Assembly (NCBI GenBank): GCA_017430675.1
Contig: JAFRMM010000157.1
Location: forward strand, 1-52,751
Length of the DNA stretch: 52,751 nucleotides
DNA from: Prevotella sp.
Lineage (GTDB): Bacteria > Bacteroidota > Bacteroidia > Bacteroidales > Bacteroidaceae
Reading direction: 5' to 3'
The translations under genes were made by a program, and so were the position numbers. The notes under the pieces are model-generated. The model made no database searches. It worked only from the letters and a program-made list of their open reading frames with translations, and was not told the origin of the DNA. Below, piece by piece: positions 33,142 to 41,251 of the stretch. Position 1 is the first letter of the stretch. The number at the start of each line of letters is the position of its first letter.

Positions 33142-36120
33142 TTAGAATGTTACGTTCAATCCAAAAGTATAGGTGTGGATCGAGGGATACTTGTCACGAC
33201 TGTCGATACCAGAGTAGGTTGGGTCGCTGTTGGTCAATTCAGGATCAAGTCCGTTGTAAGCAGTGATGGTGAACACGTTGTCGGCAGACAGATAGACGCG
33301 TGCGGCCTTGATATACTTGTTCTCCTTCAGCGGTACATTGTAGCCTAACGTGAGGTTAGAGAGTTTAAAGAAGTTACCATTGCTCAGGTAGTAACTCACG
33401 AAGGTCTGCTTCTGGGCGGGCTTCAGCACATTGCCGTCACCGAAGGGAGCCTCAGCGGCATCCTTCAAACGGTTGTAGGTCACAGCGTTGTTTTGATAGT
33501 AGGCGCGGGCCTCGTTCAGGATCTTGAAGCCGAACTGTCCGGTGAACTGCATGTTCAGGTCGAAGTTCTTATAGCGCAGGGTATTGCTCCAACCGACATA
33601 TACTTTCGGAATGGCATTGCCCAGATACTGATAGTAGGTCTCCTTATCGGTCAGCATGTTGTCGTTGAACTCCTCAATGGCTCCCGTGGTCGGGTTCTCG
33701 ATGAGCCAGAGGCCGTTCTCGCTGACACCGACTGACTTCAGTCCGAACCACTGTCCGAGGGGCTTGCCTACCTCCATGCGCTGGGTAGAGAGCGAGATAG
33801 GCTCACCCAACCAGGCCTGGTCGTGCTCGTTGGCAGTCTCGTAGAGGTCGTTGCTCAGGCTCAGCAGTTTCGTGGCATTGTGTGAGAAGGTAGCTGTGGT
33901 CTTCCACTCGAAGTCCTTCGTGCGGTAGGGGATGGCGTTGATGGCCACCTCGATACCCTGGTTGCGCATCTCACCGACATTGGCCATCGTCTGCGGGTAA
34001 AGGTTGGGGGGCACTGGAACATCATACATCCAAAGCATGTCGACGGTCTTCTTGCGATAAACATCAATGCTACCCCAGATGCGGTCGCCGAGCACAGCAA
34101 AGTCGAGACCGACATTGTACTCCGTCGATTTCTCCCACTTCAAGTCGGGATTCGGGTTCTGGTCTACCTTCAGGCCCTGTTTCCAGATGCCGTTGTCATA
34201 ATAGTAGGGAGAGCCGAGCGCCCAGGTGGTCAGAGAGAGGTAACGGGCTCCGGGGATGACACCCGTCACACCGAAACCGGCACGCAGTTTCAGGTTGTCG
34301 AGCCAAGAGCGCGTGCCCTCCATGAACTTCTCCTTCGAGATGGTCCATCCGAGAGAGGCTGAGGGGAAGGAACCCCACTTATTGTTCTCACCAAACTTGG
34401 AAGAACCCTCACGGCGCATGGAGAGCAGCACGTTGTACTTGTCGCTGAAGCCGTAACTGATACGTCCGAAGAAACCGATCAGTTTGTCATCGCTCTTACC
34501 GGAACCGAGTCCAGCCTTACCTTCCTTCAGATACTGACCGACACCCATGTTGTTGTACTCGAAGAAGTCGTTCAGGAAGTTGGTGTTGTTGGCGTAGAAA
34601 CTCTCGTCAACGCTGTACTGATAACTGTAACCGACGAGGGCCTCGAAGCGGTGGTCGCCCCACTGGTGCTTATAGGTAGAGGTCAGTTCCAGGTTGTCGG
34701 TCTTGTTGTAGGCATAACTGTGATAGGCATAGCCCGTAAGGTATTCTGCCTTCTGGCCATAGTATTCTGAGGTATAGTAGCCCTCGTCATGAGCATTGTA
34801 GCGCTCGGTGCTGAGCATCAGGTTGGTCTGCCAGCCCTTGATGGGCTCCAGGGTGATGTTACCGGTCAGGCGGGTGGTCTCCGTCTTGTACTCGCCGGTG
34901 TGCTCGTTCAGGATGCCAACGGGGTTGTAGTAGTAGTTGATACCGAAGTTCTCATAGTAAGAGCCGTCCTCGCCGTAGATAGGCTCGGTGGGGTTACGCA
35001 TCAGGGCCTGGCGGTACACCATCTGTCCGGCAGCATCTACAGGACCGTTCTCGTGCCAGCGCTTCAGAACGTTGAACTGCAGTTTCAGCATGTCGTTGAA
35101 CATCCAGTGGCTGAGACCGCCGTTGAAGTGCATCTCCTTACCATAGGTGTTGATGAACACACCCTGCTGGTCGCGGTAGGTAAAGTCGGCATTGTAACTG
35201 GTGCTCTTGTTACCGCCGCTGATATTCACGTTGTGGTTGTGGGTGAAGGCTGTGCGGGTTACGGCGTCGAGCCAGTCGGTGTCGTAGCCACGGTCGGTGT
35301 AGTTGGTCTTACCGGCACGGATATCACTGCCGTCCATCATATCGAGTTTCTTGCCGAAAGACGACAGGGAGACATAGCCGCTGTAGTTGGCGGTTGTCTT
35401 CGACTCGCGCTTGCCGGCCTTGGTGGTGATGATGATCACACCGGCAGCACCGCGCGTACCATAGATAGCAGCAGCAGAAGCATCCTTCAGCACGTCGATA
35501 CTCTCAATGTTCTCAGGAGCCACGGTATTGAGGCCGCCCTCCAGACCATCGACGAGCACGAGCGGGGAGTTACCGCCTTCGAGAGAGATGATACCACGCA
35601 GACGGATGGAAGAAGCGGCGTTCGGGTCACCAGAGCCGTTGGCAATGGTCAGACCGGCCACCTTACCTTTGATCAGATCACCGGCGTCGCGGATGTTACC
35701 CTGGGCGAAGTCCTCTGACTTCACGCTGGTGATGGCAGAGGTGATGTCACCCTTGCGCTGCGTACCATAACCAATGACCACCACCTCATTGAGCAGGGCA
35801 TTGTCTTCTACGAGCGTCACGTTGCTGCCGGCCTTCACCTCTTGGGTGTTGTAGCCGATGTAGCTGACGACGAGCACGGCGTTGCGGCTCGAGACTGACA
35901 GAGAGTAGTTACCGTCGAAATCGGTAACCGTTGCGTTCTTGGTGCCTTTCTCGGTCACCGTGGCACCGATAATCGGCTCACCCTTGGCGTCCTTGATAAC
36001 ACCCTTCACAACGACGCCCTGCTGAGTGACCTCAGCGACGTCCTTCGATACGGCTTCTGCTGCCATGGCGGTCACACCACCACAAGCCAACAGAAGCAAA
36101 CAAAGAAATTGTTTCTTCAT
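33142..36120 (-). CDS. SusC/RagA TonB-dependent outer-membrane transporter, 992 aa
   Basis: The start MKKQFLCLLLLACGGVTAMA at 36120 is chosen over an ATG 13 codons earlier because it gives a proper signal peptide. Next come a carboxypeptidase-like domain (GVIKDAKGEPIIGATVTEKG), a TonB box/plug region (EVVVIGYGTQRKGDITSAIT, SIDVLKDASAAAIYGTRGAA) and a beta barrel ending in the aromatic YTFGLNVTF. It imports oligosaccharides of about 5 kDa or less using TonB energy, with SusD as lid. It is the first gene of the six-gene reverse operon, with a 5' leader of about 65 nt after the -7 box at 36193-36200. The GACGAT operator lies directly upstream. Confidence 0.96.
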   Translation of the reverse strand: MKKQFLCLLLLACGGVTAMAAEAVSKDVAEVTQQGVVVKGVIKDAKGEPIIGATVTEKGTKNATVTDFDGNYSLSVSSRNAVLVVSYIGYNTQEVKAGSNVTLVEDNALLNEVVVIGYGTQRKGDITSAITSVKSEDFAQGNIRDAGDLIKGKVAGLTIANGSGDPNAASSIRLRGIISLEGGNSPLVLVDGLEGGLNTVAPENIESIDVLKDASAAAIYGTRGAAGVIIITTKAGKRESKTTANYSGYVSLSSFGKKLDMMDGSDIRAGKTNYTDRGYDTDWLDAVTRTAFTHNHNVNISGGNKSTSYNADFTYRDQQGVFINTYGKEMHFNGGLSHWMFNDMLKLQFNVLKRWHENGPVDAAGQMVYRQALMRNPTEPIYGEDGSYYENFGINYYYNPVGILNEHTGEYKTETTRLTGNITLEPIKGWQTNLMLSTERYNAHDEGYYTSEYYGQKAEYLTGYAYHSYAYNKTDNLELTSTYKHQWGDHRFEALVGYSYQYSVDESFYANNTNFLNDFFEYNNMGVGQYLKEGKAGLGSGKSDDKLIGFFGRISYGFSDKYNVLLSMRREGSSKFGENNKWGSFPSASLGWTISKEKFMEGTRSWLDNLKLRAGFGVTGVIPGARYLSLTTWALGSPYYYDNGIWKQGLKVDQNPNPDLKWEKSTEYNVGLDFAVLGDRIWGSIDVYRKKTVDMLWMYDVPVPPNLYPQTMANVGEMRNQGIEVAINAIPYRTKDFEWKTTATFSHNATKLLSLSNDLYETANEHDQAWLGEPISLSTQRMEVGKPLGQWFGLKSVGVSENGLWLIENPTTGAIEEFNDNMLTDKETYYQYLGNAIPKVYVGWSNTLRYKNFDLNMQFTGQFGFKILNEARAYYQNNAVTYNRLKDAAEAPFGDGNVLKPAQKQTFVSYYLSNGNFFKLSNLTLGYNVPLKENKYIKAARVYLSADNVFTITAYNGLDPELTNSDPTYSGIDSRDKYPSIHTYTFGLNVTF

Positions 36121-36192
36121 ACCAGTTTGTTTTTTAGGTTCATTTAATTTGTGATACATATAATTATATTAGTTAAAATTCGAATTGTGGTG

Positions 36193-36200
36193 CAAAGTTA
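36193..36200 (-). promoter_or_regulatory. -7 box TAACTTTG of first SusC operon
   Basis: TAACTTTG on the reverse strand, with no recognisable -33 TTTG, consistent with activator-dependent transcription. Confidence 0.7.
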
Positions 36201-36227
36201 CGGATTATTAGCGGGACGGGATAAAAG

Positions 36228-36260
36228 AATCGTCCAAGAAGATGCAACAATCGTCCAAAA
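36228..36260 (-). promoter_or_regulatory. Predicted HTCS operator, SusC operon
   Basis: In gene orientation, TCTTGGACGATT (36239-36228) and TTTTGGACGATT (36260-36249) are 21 bp apart. The proximal copy is 27 bp from the -7 box. Confidence 0.78.
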
Positions 36261-36277
36261 GCTTGGAAAACAGTGAG

Positions 36278-36310
36278 TTTTAGACGATATTACCATTACT
36301 TTAGACGATA
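36278..36310 (+). promoter_or_regulatory. Predicted HTCS operator, GH operon
   Basis: TTTTAGACGATA (36278-36289) and CTTTAGACGATA (36299-36310) are 21 bp apart, in inverted orientation to the SusC-facing pair. The proximal copy is 27 bp from the -7 box at 36338-36345. Confidence 0.78.
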
Positions 36311-36337
36311 GTTTCATCGGCTTCGACATTTCTTTCT

Positions 36338-36345
36338 TAACTTTG
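36338..36345 (+). promoter_or_regulatory. -7 box TAACTTTG of GH operon
   Basis: TAACTTTG lies 30 bp before the ATG at 36376. No -33 TTTG is present. Confidence 0.7.
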
Positions 36346-36375
36346 CAGCGAAAACGAAAATAAACACAAAACGAT

Positions 36376-39306
36376 ATGAAAAGATGTGTTCTAATAGGCA
36401 TGTTGGCCGCAGGGCTCTTCACCACCGCGACGGCCAAGGACTACCGCTCCATTAAGAGCGTGGAAACCGTCAGCGTGACAGTACCTGTAGGCAACGCCCC
36501 GAGACTGCCCTATCAGTTGTGGGTGAACTACAGCGACGGCAAGGGCGAGTACCGACAGGTGAAGTGGCTCAACGCCTCGGAGGCTACGGAGAACGCCGAG
36601 GCCAACCCCGCCATCAATCCCGTAGGTAATATATATAAGGTACGCGGAATGATCCTCGGCGACAATACCACGCCGAACGGCTATCCCGTCTCAGCAGAGG
36701 TGACGGTGACTGAGGGAGCGTATGCCGTACCGTCGAATATCCCCGTGGCAGAAACACTGCCACTCGACGAGGTGAGCATCGACGGCGATAACCGTCTGAC
36801 GTGGAACCGTGACCTGGACATCGACCAGTTGATCAGTCTGCCCGTGAAGCAGCAACTCTATAACTACCGCGACACCTACGGTCTCTCCACCGAGGGCTAT
36901 CCCGAGGCTGACGGCTGGGACTCGCCGACCACGAAACTGAAGGGTCACGGCTCCGGCCACTACATGTCGGCCATGGCCATGGCCTTCGCCAGTTGTCAGG
37001 ACCCCGCTAAGAAGGCCGTCCTTCGTAGGAACATCATCGAGATGGTCAATGGTCTGCGGGAGTGCCAGGAGCGCACCTTTGTATGGAACAAGGAACTGGG
37101 CCGCTATTGGGAGGCGCGCGACTTCGCCCCTGAGGAGGAACTGAAGCAGATGCAGGGCACCTGGGCCGACTTCGACCGCTATAAGCAACACTGTGAACAG
37201 TACGGCTACGGCTATCTGAACGCCATCCCCGCACAGCACTGCGCCCTGATAGAGATGTACCGCGCCTATAACAATGAGAGTTGGGTGTGGGCTCCCTATT
37301 ACTCCGTACATAAGCAGTTGGCAGGCCTCATCGACATCGCCACCTATATCGACGACAAGGCCACGGCCGAGAAGGCCCTGCTCATCGCCAAGGACATGGG
37401 ACTGTGGGTGTGGAACCGCCTGCACTACCGTACCTACGTGAAGAGCGACGGCCGGCAGGACGAGCGCCGCGCCAAGCCCGGCAACCGCTACGAGATGTGG
37501 AACATGTACATCGCCGGTGAGGTGGGAGGCATGGCGGAGTCGCTGGCCCGTCTCTCGGAGATGACAGGCAATGCCGAGGAGAAAGCCCGTCTGCTGGAGG
37601 CGGCCACGTATTTCGACAGTCCAGCCTTCTTCGACCCGCTGGCCAAGAACATCGATGCCATCCGTACGCGCCACGCCAACCAGCATATCCCCATGGTGAC
37701 AGGCGCCCTGCGCGCCTTCCGAGGCAACAACAATCCCTACTACTATAACCTCGCCCAGAACTTCTGGACGATGATCCAGGGCCGCTACCGCTATGCTATG
37801 GGTGGCGTGGGCAACGGTGAGATGTTCCGTCAGCCCTACTCGCAGATCACCTCCATGTGCACCAACGTCACCAGTTGGGGCGGACGGGAGTTGCATCCTG
37901 AGCCCACGATCAACGAGACCTGCTGTGCCTATAACCTGGCGAAACTGACGAAGGACCTGAACTGCTTCAACCCCGACGATGCCCGCTATATGGACTACTA
38001 CGAGCGCGTGCTCTACAATCAGATTGTCGGTTCGGTGAATCCCAAGGAGTACCAGACGGTCTATCAGTATGCCGTGGGTCTCGATGCCTCGAAGCCCTGG
38101 GGCAATGAGACACCGCAGGCCACCTGTTGCGGTGGTACAGGTGTGGAGAACCACGTGAAATATCAGGAGGCTGCCTATTTCGTGAACGACAACACCATCT
38201 GGGTGGCCCTCTATCTGCCGACCACCGCCAACTGGGCTCAGAAGGGTGTCATCATCCAGCAGGAGTGCCTCTGGCCCGCCGAGCGCTCCACCATCCGCAT
38301 CTTGGACAATAACCAATATCCAATAACCGATAAGCGGTTCGCCATGAAACTGCGCGTGCCGTACTGGGCCACCGAGGGCTTCGACGTGAAACTTAATGGA
38401 AAGAGCGTCGCCCAGACCTACCAGCCCAGCAGTTATGTGGAGATTCCCGCACGCCAGTGGACGGAAAATGATGTGGTGGAGGTGGTGATGCCGTTCACCA
38501 AGCACCTGGACTTCGGTCCCGATAAGATGGAGACCGCTCCAGCCTACGAGAAGGACGGCAAGACCGAATACACACCGATGTGGGCCGGGACGTTCATGTA
38601 CGGTCCGCTGGTGATGGCCACGACAGGCATCACGAACTGGGACGAGGCTACCGTCAACGTGAGATCCGACCTGAGTGACATCACGCTCAACGGGGCTCAG
38701 GAGGGAATGGGTGCCAATGCCCATCTCTATACGCTTACCTACGGAGGACGCACCTTCATCCCCGACTACGCCGGTGACGAGCACGTGACCCACTACTTCC
38801 GCATGAACGTGGAGACAGACCCCAACATATCTCTAACCTCTAACCTCTCATCCCTAACCCCGGATAAGTCACAACTGCGCGAGTTGCTGTTGATCGCTCA
38901 GAGCCGTAGCGACGAGCAGCAGGCCTGGAACGCCCTCGCCGTGAAGGTGCCGGAGTATGCTCCCTGGGCCAAGCACGGTTTTGCCCGTATGACCGACCAG
39001 TACGAGAAGACGAAGCCCTACATGGATGCCCCTGAGAACCGATATACGCAGGAGGAGATCGACAAGGCCGCCGGTGCCCTGAATGCCGTCATCAACACGA
39101 TGCGCCCGGGTAACCTGCCGGAACTGGAGGACATGGACGAACTGATGCAACTGCTAGAGAAGGCCAAGCAGTTGCCGGAGAGCAACGAGAAGGCCAATAA
39201 GGCCATCGGCTATGCAGGCATGGTGATCCGCTACGTCAGCGACGGCAGTGGTACGATGGATATGATTGAGCGTGCGACGAATCAACTGAAAGATGTATTG
39301 AAGTAA
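36376..39306 (+). CDS. GH127/GH146-type beta-L-arabinofuranosidase, 976 aa
   Basis: A signal peptide (to TATAKDY) and an N-terminal Ig-like region (about 25-125) precede the (alpha/alpha)6 barrel of the DUF1680 family. The zinc/nucleophile cysteine signature appears as INETCCAYNLAKL (about 512-522) and ATCCGGTGVENH (about 581-592), matching the E-x-C plus C-C set of characterised beta-L-arabinofuranosidases, where Cys is the nucleophile. The C-terminal 150 residues are helical and FIVAR-like. It probably removes beta-L-arabinofuranose from plant glycans or arabinosylated hydroxyproline. Residues about 820-829 come from a 7-bp tandem repeat. First gene of the four-gene enzyme operon. Confidence 0.9.
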   Translation: MKRCVLIGMLAAGLFTTATAKDYRSIKSVETVSVTVPVGNAPRLPYQLWVNYSDGKGEYRQVKWLNASEATENAEANPAINPVGNIYKVRGMILGDNTTPNGYPVSAEVTVTEGAYAVPSNIPVAETLPLDEVSIDGDNRLTWNRDLDIDQLISLPVKQQLYNYRDTYGLSTEGYPEADGWDSPTTKLKGHGSGHYMSAMAMAFASCQDPAKKAVLRRNIIEMVNGLRECQERTFVWNKELGRYWEARDFAPEEELKQMQGTWADFDRYKQHCEQYGYGYLNAIPAQHCALIEMYRAYNNESWVWAPYYSVHKQLAGLIDIATYIDDKATAEKALLIAKDMGLWVWNRLHYRTYVKSDGRQDERRAKPGNRYEMWNMYIAGEVGGMAESLARLSEMTGNAEEKARLLEAATYFDSPAFFDPLAKNIDAIRTRHANQHIPMVTGALRAFRGNNNPYYYNLAQNFWTMIQGRYRYAMGGVGNGEMFRQPYSQITSMCTNVTSWGGRELHPEPTINETCCAYNLAKLTKDLNCFNPDDARYMDYYERVLYNQIVGSVNPKEYQTVYQYAVGLDASKPWGNETPQATCCGGTGVENHVKYQEAAYFVNDNTIWVALYLPTTANWAQKGVIIQQECLWPAERSTIRILDNNQYPITDKRFAMKLRVPYWATEGFDVKLNGKSVAQTYQPSSYVEIPARQWTENDVVEVVMPFTKHLDFGPDKMETAPAYEKDGKTEYTPMWAGTFMYGPLVMATTGITNWDEATVNVRSDLSDITLNGAQEGMGANAHLYTLTYGGRTFIPDYAGDEHVTHYFRMNVETDPNISLTSNLSSLTPDKSQLRELLLIAQSRSDEQQAWNALAVKVPEYAPWAKHGFARMTDQYEKTKPYMDAPENRYTQEEIDKAAGALNAVINTMRPGNLPELEDMDELMQLLEKAKQLPESNEKANKAIGYAGMVIRYVSDGSGTMDMIERATNQLKDVLK
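38832..38859 (+). repeat. 7-bp tandem repeat translated inside the GH127/GH146 gene
   Basis: TCTAACC-TCTAACC-TCTCATC-CCTAACC, exactly 7 bp per unit, encodes part of NISLTSNLSSLTPD between the catalytic region and the helical C-terminal part. Confidence 0.75.
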
Positions 39307-39308
39307 GT

Positions 39309-41246
39309 ATGAAGAGACAACTATTAGCACTGGCCACCATACTCTTGGCGGGTGGCAGTCAGATATCGGCCAAGGACTATACCGTCGCCTCACCCAACGG
39401 CAAGAATGTCGTGACGGTGAGCGATGGTCTCACAATCCGTGTCAGCCACGCTGGCAAGGAGGTGGTCTGCGTGAACGCAGGATTGAACTCTGTTCATTTG
39501 CTTGGGCGTGCCAGGCAAACGAACAGAACGGAAACAATCTCCGCTCCGTTCTATCGCCAAAAGGAGTTCACAATATCGTATGGCCAACTGGACATGAGGA
39601 TGGACGGCGGCTTCGGTCTGCAGGTTAGAGCCTATGACGAGGGCGTGGCCTACCGCTTCTATACGACGAACAAGAAGGAGACGACCATCACCGATGAAAC
39701 GGCGGATTTCTGTTTCCCCGAGGATAGTAAAGCGTGGCTCGCCTATTCGACCAACGACGAGAAACCTTTCGCCATGGCCTTCCAGAACTACTACGACGAG
39801 ACCTTGCTGAGTCGGGCGCAGGACAAATACGCTTTCCTGCCCACCACTATCCAGAGCGGTGACGTGAAGGTCACCATCCTGGAGAGCGATCTCCGCAGTT
39901 ATCCTGGTATGTTTGTCAAGGCCGACGGCAGTCGGCTAAAAGCCGCCTTCGCGAAGTACCCCAAGAAGATGGGCTACTACAAGTGGCGGGGGATGAGTTA
40001 TGTGGAGGATACCGAGGACTATATCGCCAAAAGCACGGGGGCGAGGACCTATCCCTGGCGCGTGATGGCCATCACGGAACAGGATACGGAGATGCCAGTG
40101 AACAATCTGGTCTATGCCCTCGCCACCCCTAATCAGATCGGCGATACCAGTTGGATATGTCCCGGTAAGGTGGCTTGGGACTGGTGGAACGACTGGAACC
40201 TGAAAGGTGTGGATTTCGAGGCGGGCATCAACACGCGTACCTATCAATATTATATCGACTTCGCCGCCAAGAACCATATTCCCTATGTTGTGCTCGATGA
40301 GGGCTGGTACGACTCCTCAAAGGGTGACATCCTGCATCCCGTCGAGGCCATCGACCTGCAAGGGCTGATAGACTACGGGAAGCAGCGTGGGGTAGGTATC
40401 GTGCTCTGGACGGTGTTTAATGTGTTGGATGAGCATCTGGTTGAAACCTGTGAGCAGTATGCCAAGATGGACATCAAGGGCTTTAAGGTGGATTTCCTGG
40501 ATCGTAACGACCAGACGGGCGTTGAGATGGCCGAGCGCATCGCCAGCACCTGCGCGAAATACAAACTCTTCCTCGACTATCACGGCTATTTTGCGCCTAC
40601 AGGCATGAGCCGTACCTATCCGAACATCCTGAACTATGAGGGCGTGTTCGGCCTCGAGGAGTCGCGCTGGACACCAAAGGAAACGGATGTGCCAAAGTAC
40701 GATGTCACCTTCCCCTTTATCCGTATGATGGCCGGTCAGGTCGATTTCACACCCGGTGCCATGCGCAACGGCACGAAGGATAACTGGGTGATTTGCTACC
40801 AGAACCCCGTGTCGATGGGTACCCGCTGTCACCAACTGGCCTGCTACGTGGTGCATGATTCTCCCTTTACCATGCTCTGTGACGCACCAACAAACTATGA
40901 GCGGGAACAAGAGTCGGTGGATATCATCACCAGTATTCCAGACGCATTCGACGAAACGAAAATCATACAAGGTAAGTTAGGTAAATATATTATTACTGCC
41001 CGCCGCAACGGTAGCGACTGGTATGTAGGCGGGCAAACAAACTGGGACGGACGGGAAGTCGAACTCTCTCTCGACTTCCTGTGTCCCGGTGATACTTATC
41101 AGGCCACGATCGTTACTGATGGCATTAACGCCAACCACAACGCCGAAGACTATGCCATCAGCCATCGCACCGTGACGGCTGATGACACGCTCAGTATCAA
41201 GATGGCCTCTGGTGGCGGATTCGTCATCATAATGAAAAAGCAATAA
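39309..41246 (+). CDS. GH97 glycoside hydrolase, retaining type, 645 aa
   Basis: A signal peptide (to QISA) is followed by an N-terminal beta-super-sandwich (about 25-270), a TIM barrel (WICPGKVAWDWWNDWNLKG, YVVLDEGWYD) and a C-terminal beta domain. GH97 contains inverting and retaining members; the Asp in KGFKVDFLDRNDQ (Asp395) takes the place of the catalytic nucleophile in the retaining alpha-galactosidase/beta-L-arabinopyranosidase subgroup. In this arabinose-oriented operon a beta-L-arabinopyranosidase or alpha-galactosidase is expected; the two cannot be separated by eye. It starts 2 bp after the preceding stop codon. Confidence 0.9.
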   Translation: MKRQLLALATILLAGGSQISAKDYTVASPNGKNVVTVSDGLTIRVSHAGKEVVCVNAGLNSVHLLGRARQTNRTETISAPFYRQKEFTISYGQLDMRMDGGFGLQVRAYDEGVAYRFYTTNKKETTITDETADFCFPEDSKAWLAYSTNDEKPFAMAFQNYYDETLLSRAQDKYAFLPTTIQSGDVKVTILESDLRSYPGMFVKADGSRLKAAFAKYPKKMGYYKWRGMSYVEDTEDYIAKSTGARTYPWRVMAITEQDTEMPVNNLVYALATPNQIGDTSWICPGKVAWDWWNDWNLKGVDFEAGINTRTYQYYIDFAAKNHIPYVVLDEGWYDSSKGDILHPVEAIDLQGLIDYGKQRGVGIVLWTVFNVLDEHLVETCEQYAKMDIKGFKVDFLDRNDQTGVEMAERIASTCAKYKLFLDYHGYFAPTGMSRTYPNILNYEGVFGLEESRWTPKETDVPKYDVTFPFIRMMAGQVDFTPGAMRNGTKDNWVICYQNPVSMGTRCHQLACYVVHDSPFTMLCDAPTNYEREQESVDIITSIPDAFDETKIIQGKLGKYIITARRNGSDWYVGGQTNWDGREVELSLDFLCPGDTYQATIVTDGINANHNAEDYAISHRTVTADDTLSIKMASGGGFVIIMKKQ

Positions 41247-41251
41247 AAACA

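Noticed and set aside
36691..38793. A 700-codon open frame antisense to the GH127/GH146 gene
   Set aside because: The sense strand encodes a full enzyme with catalytic motifs and signal peptide. The antisense product is His/Val/Leu-rich with no domain and no promoter, as expected from a GC-rich codon pattern.
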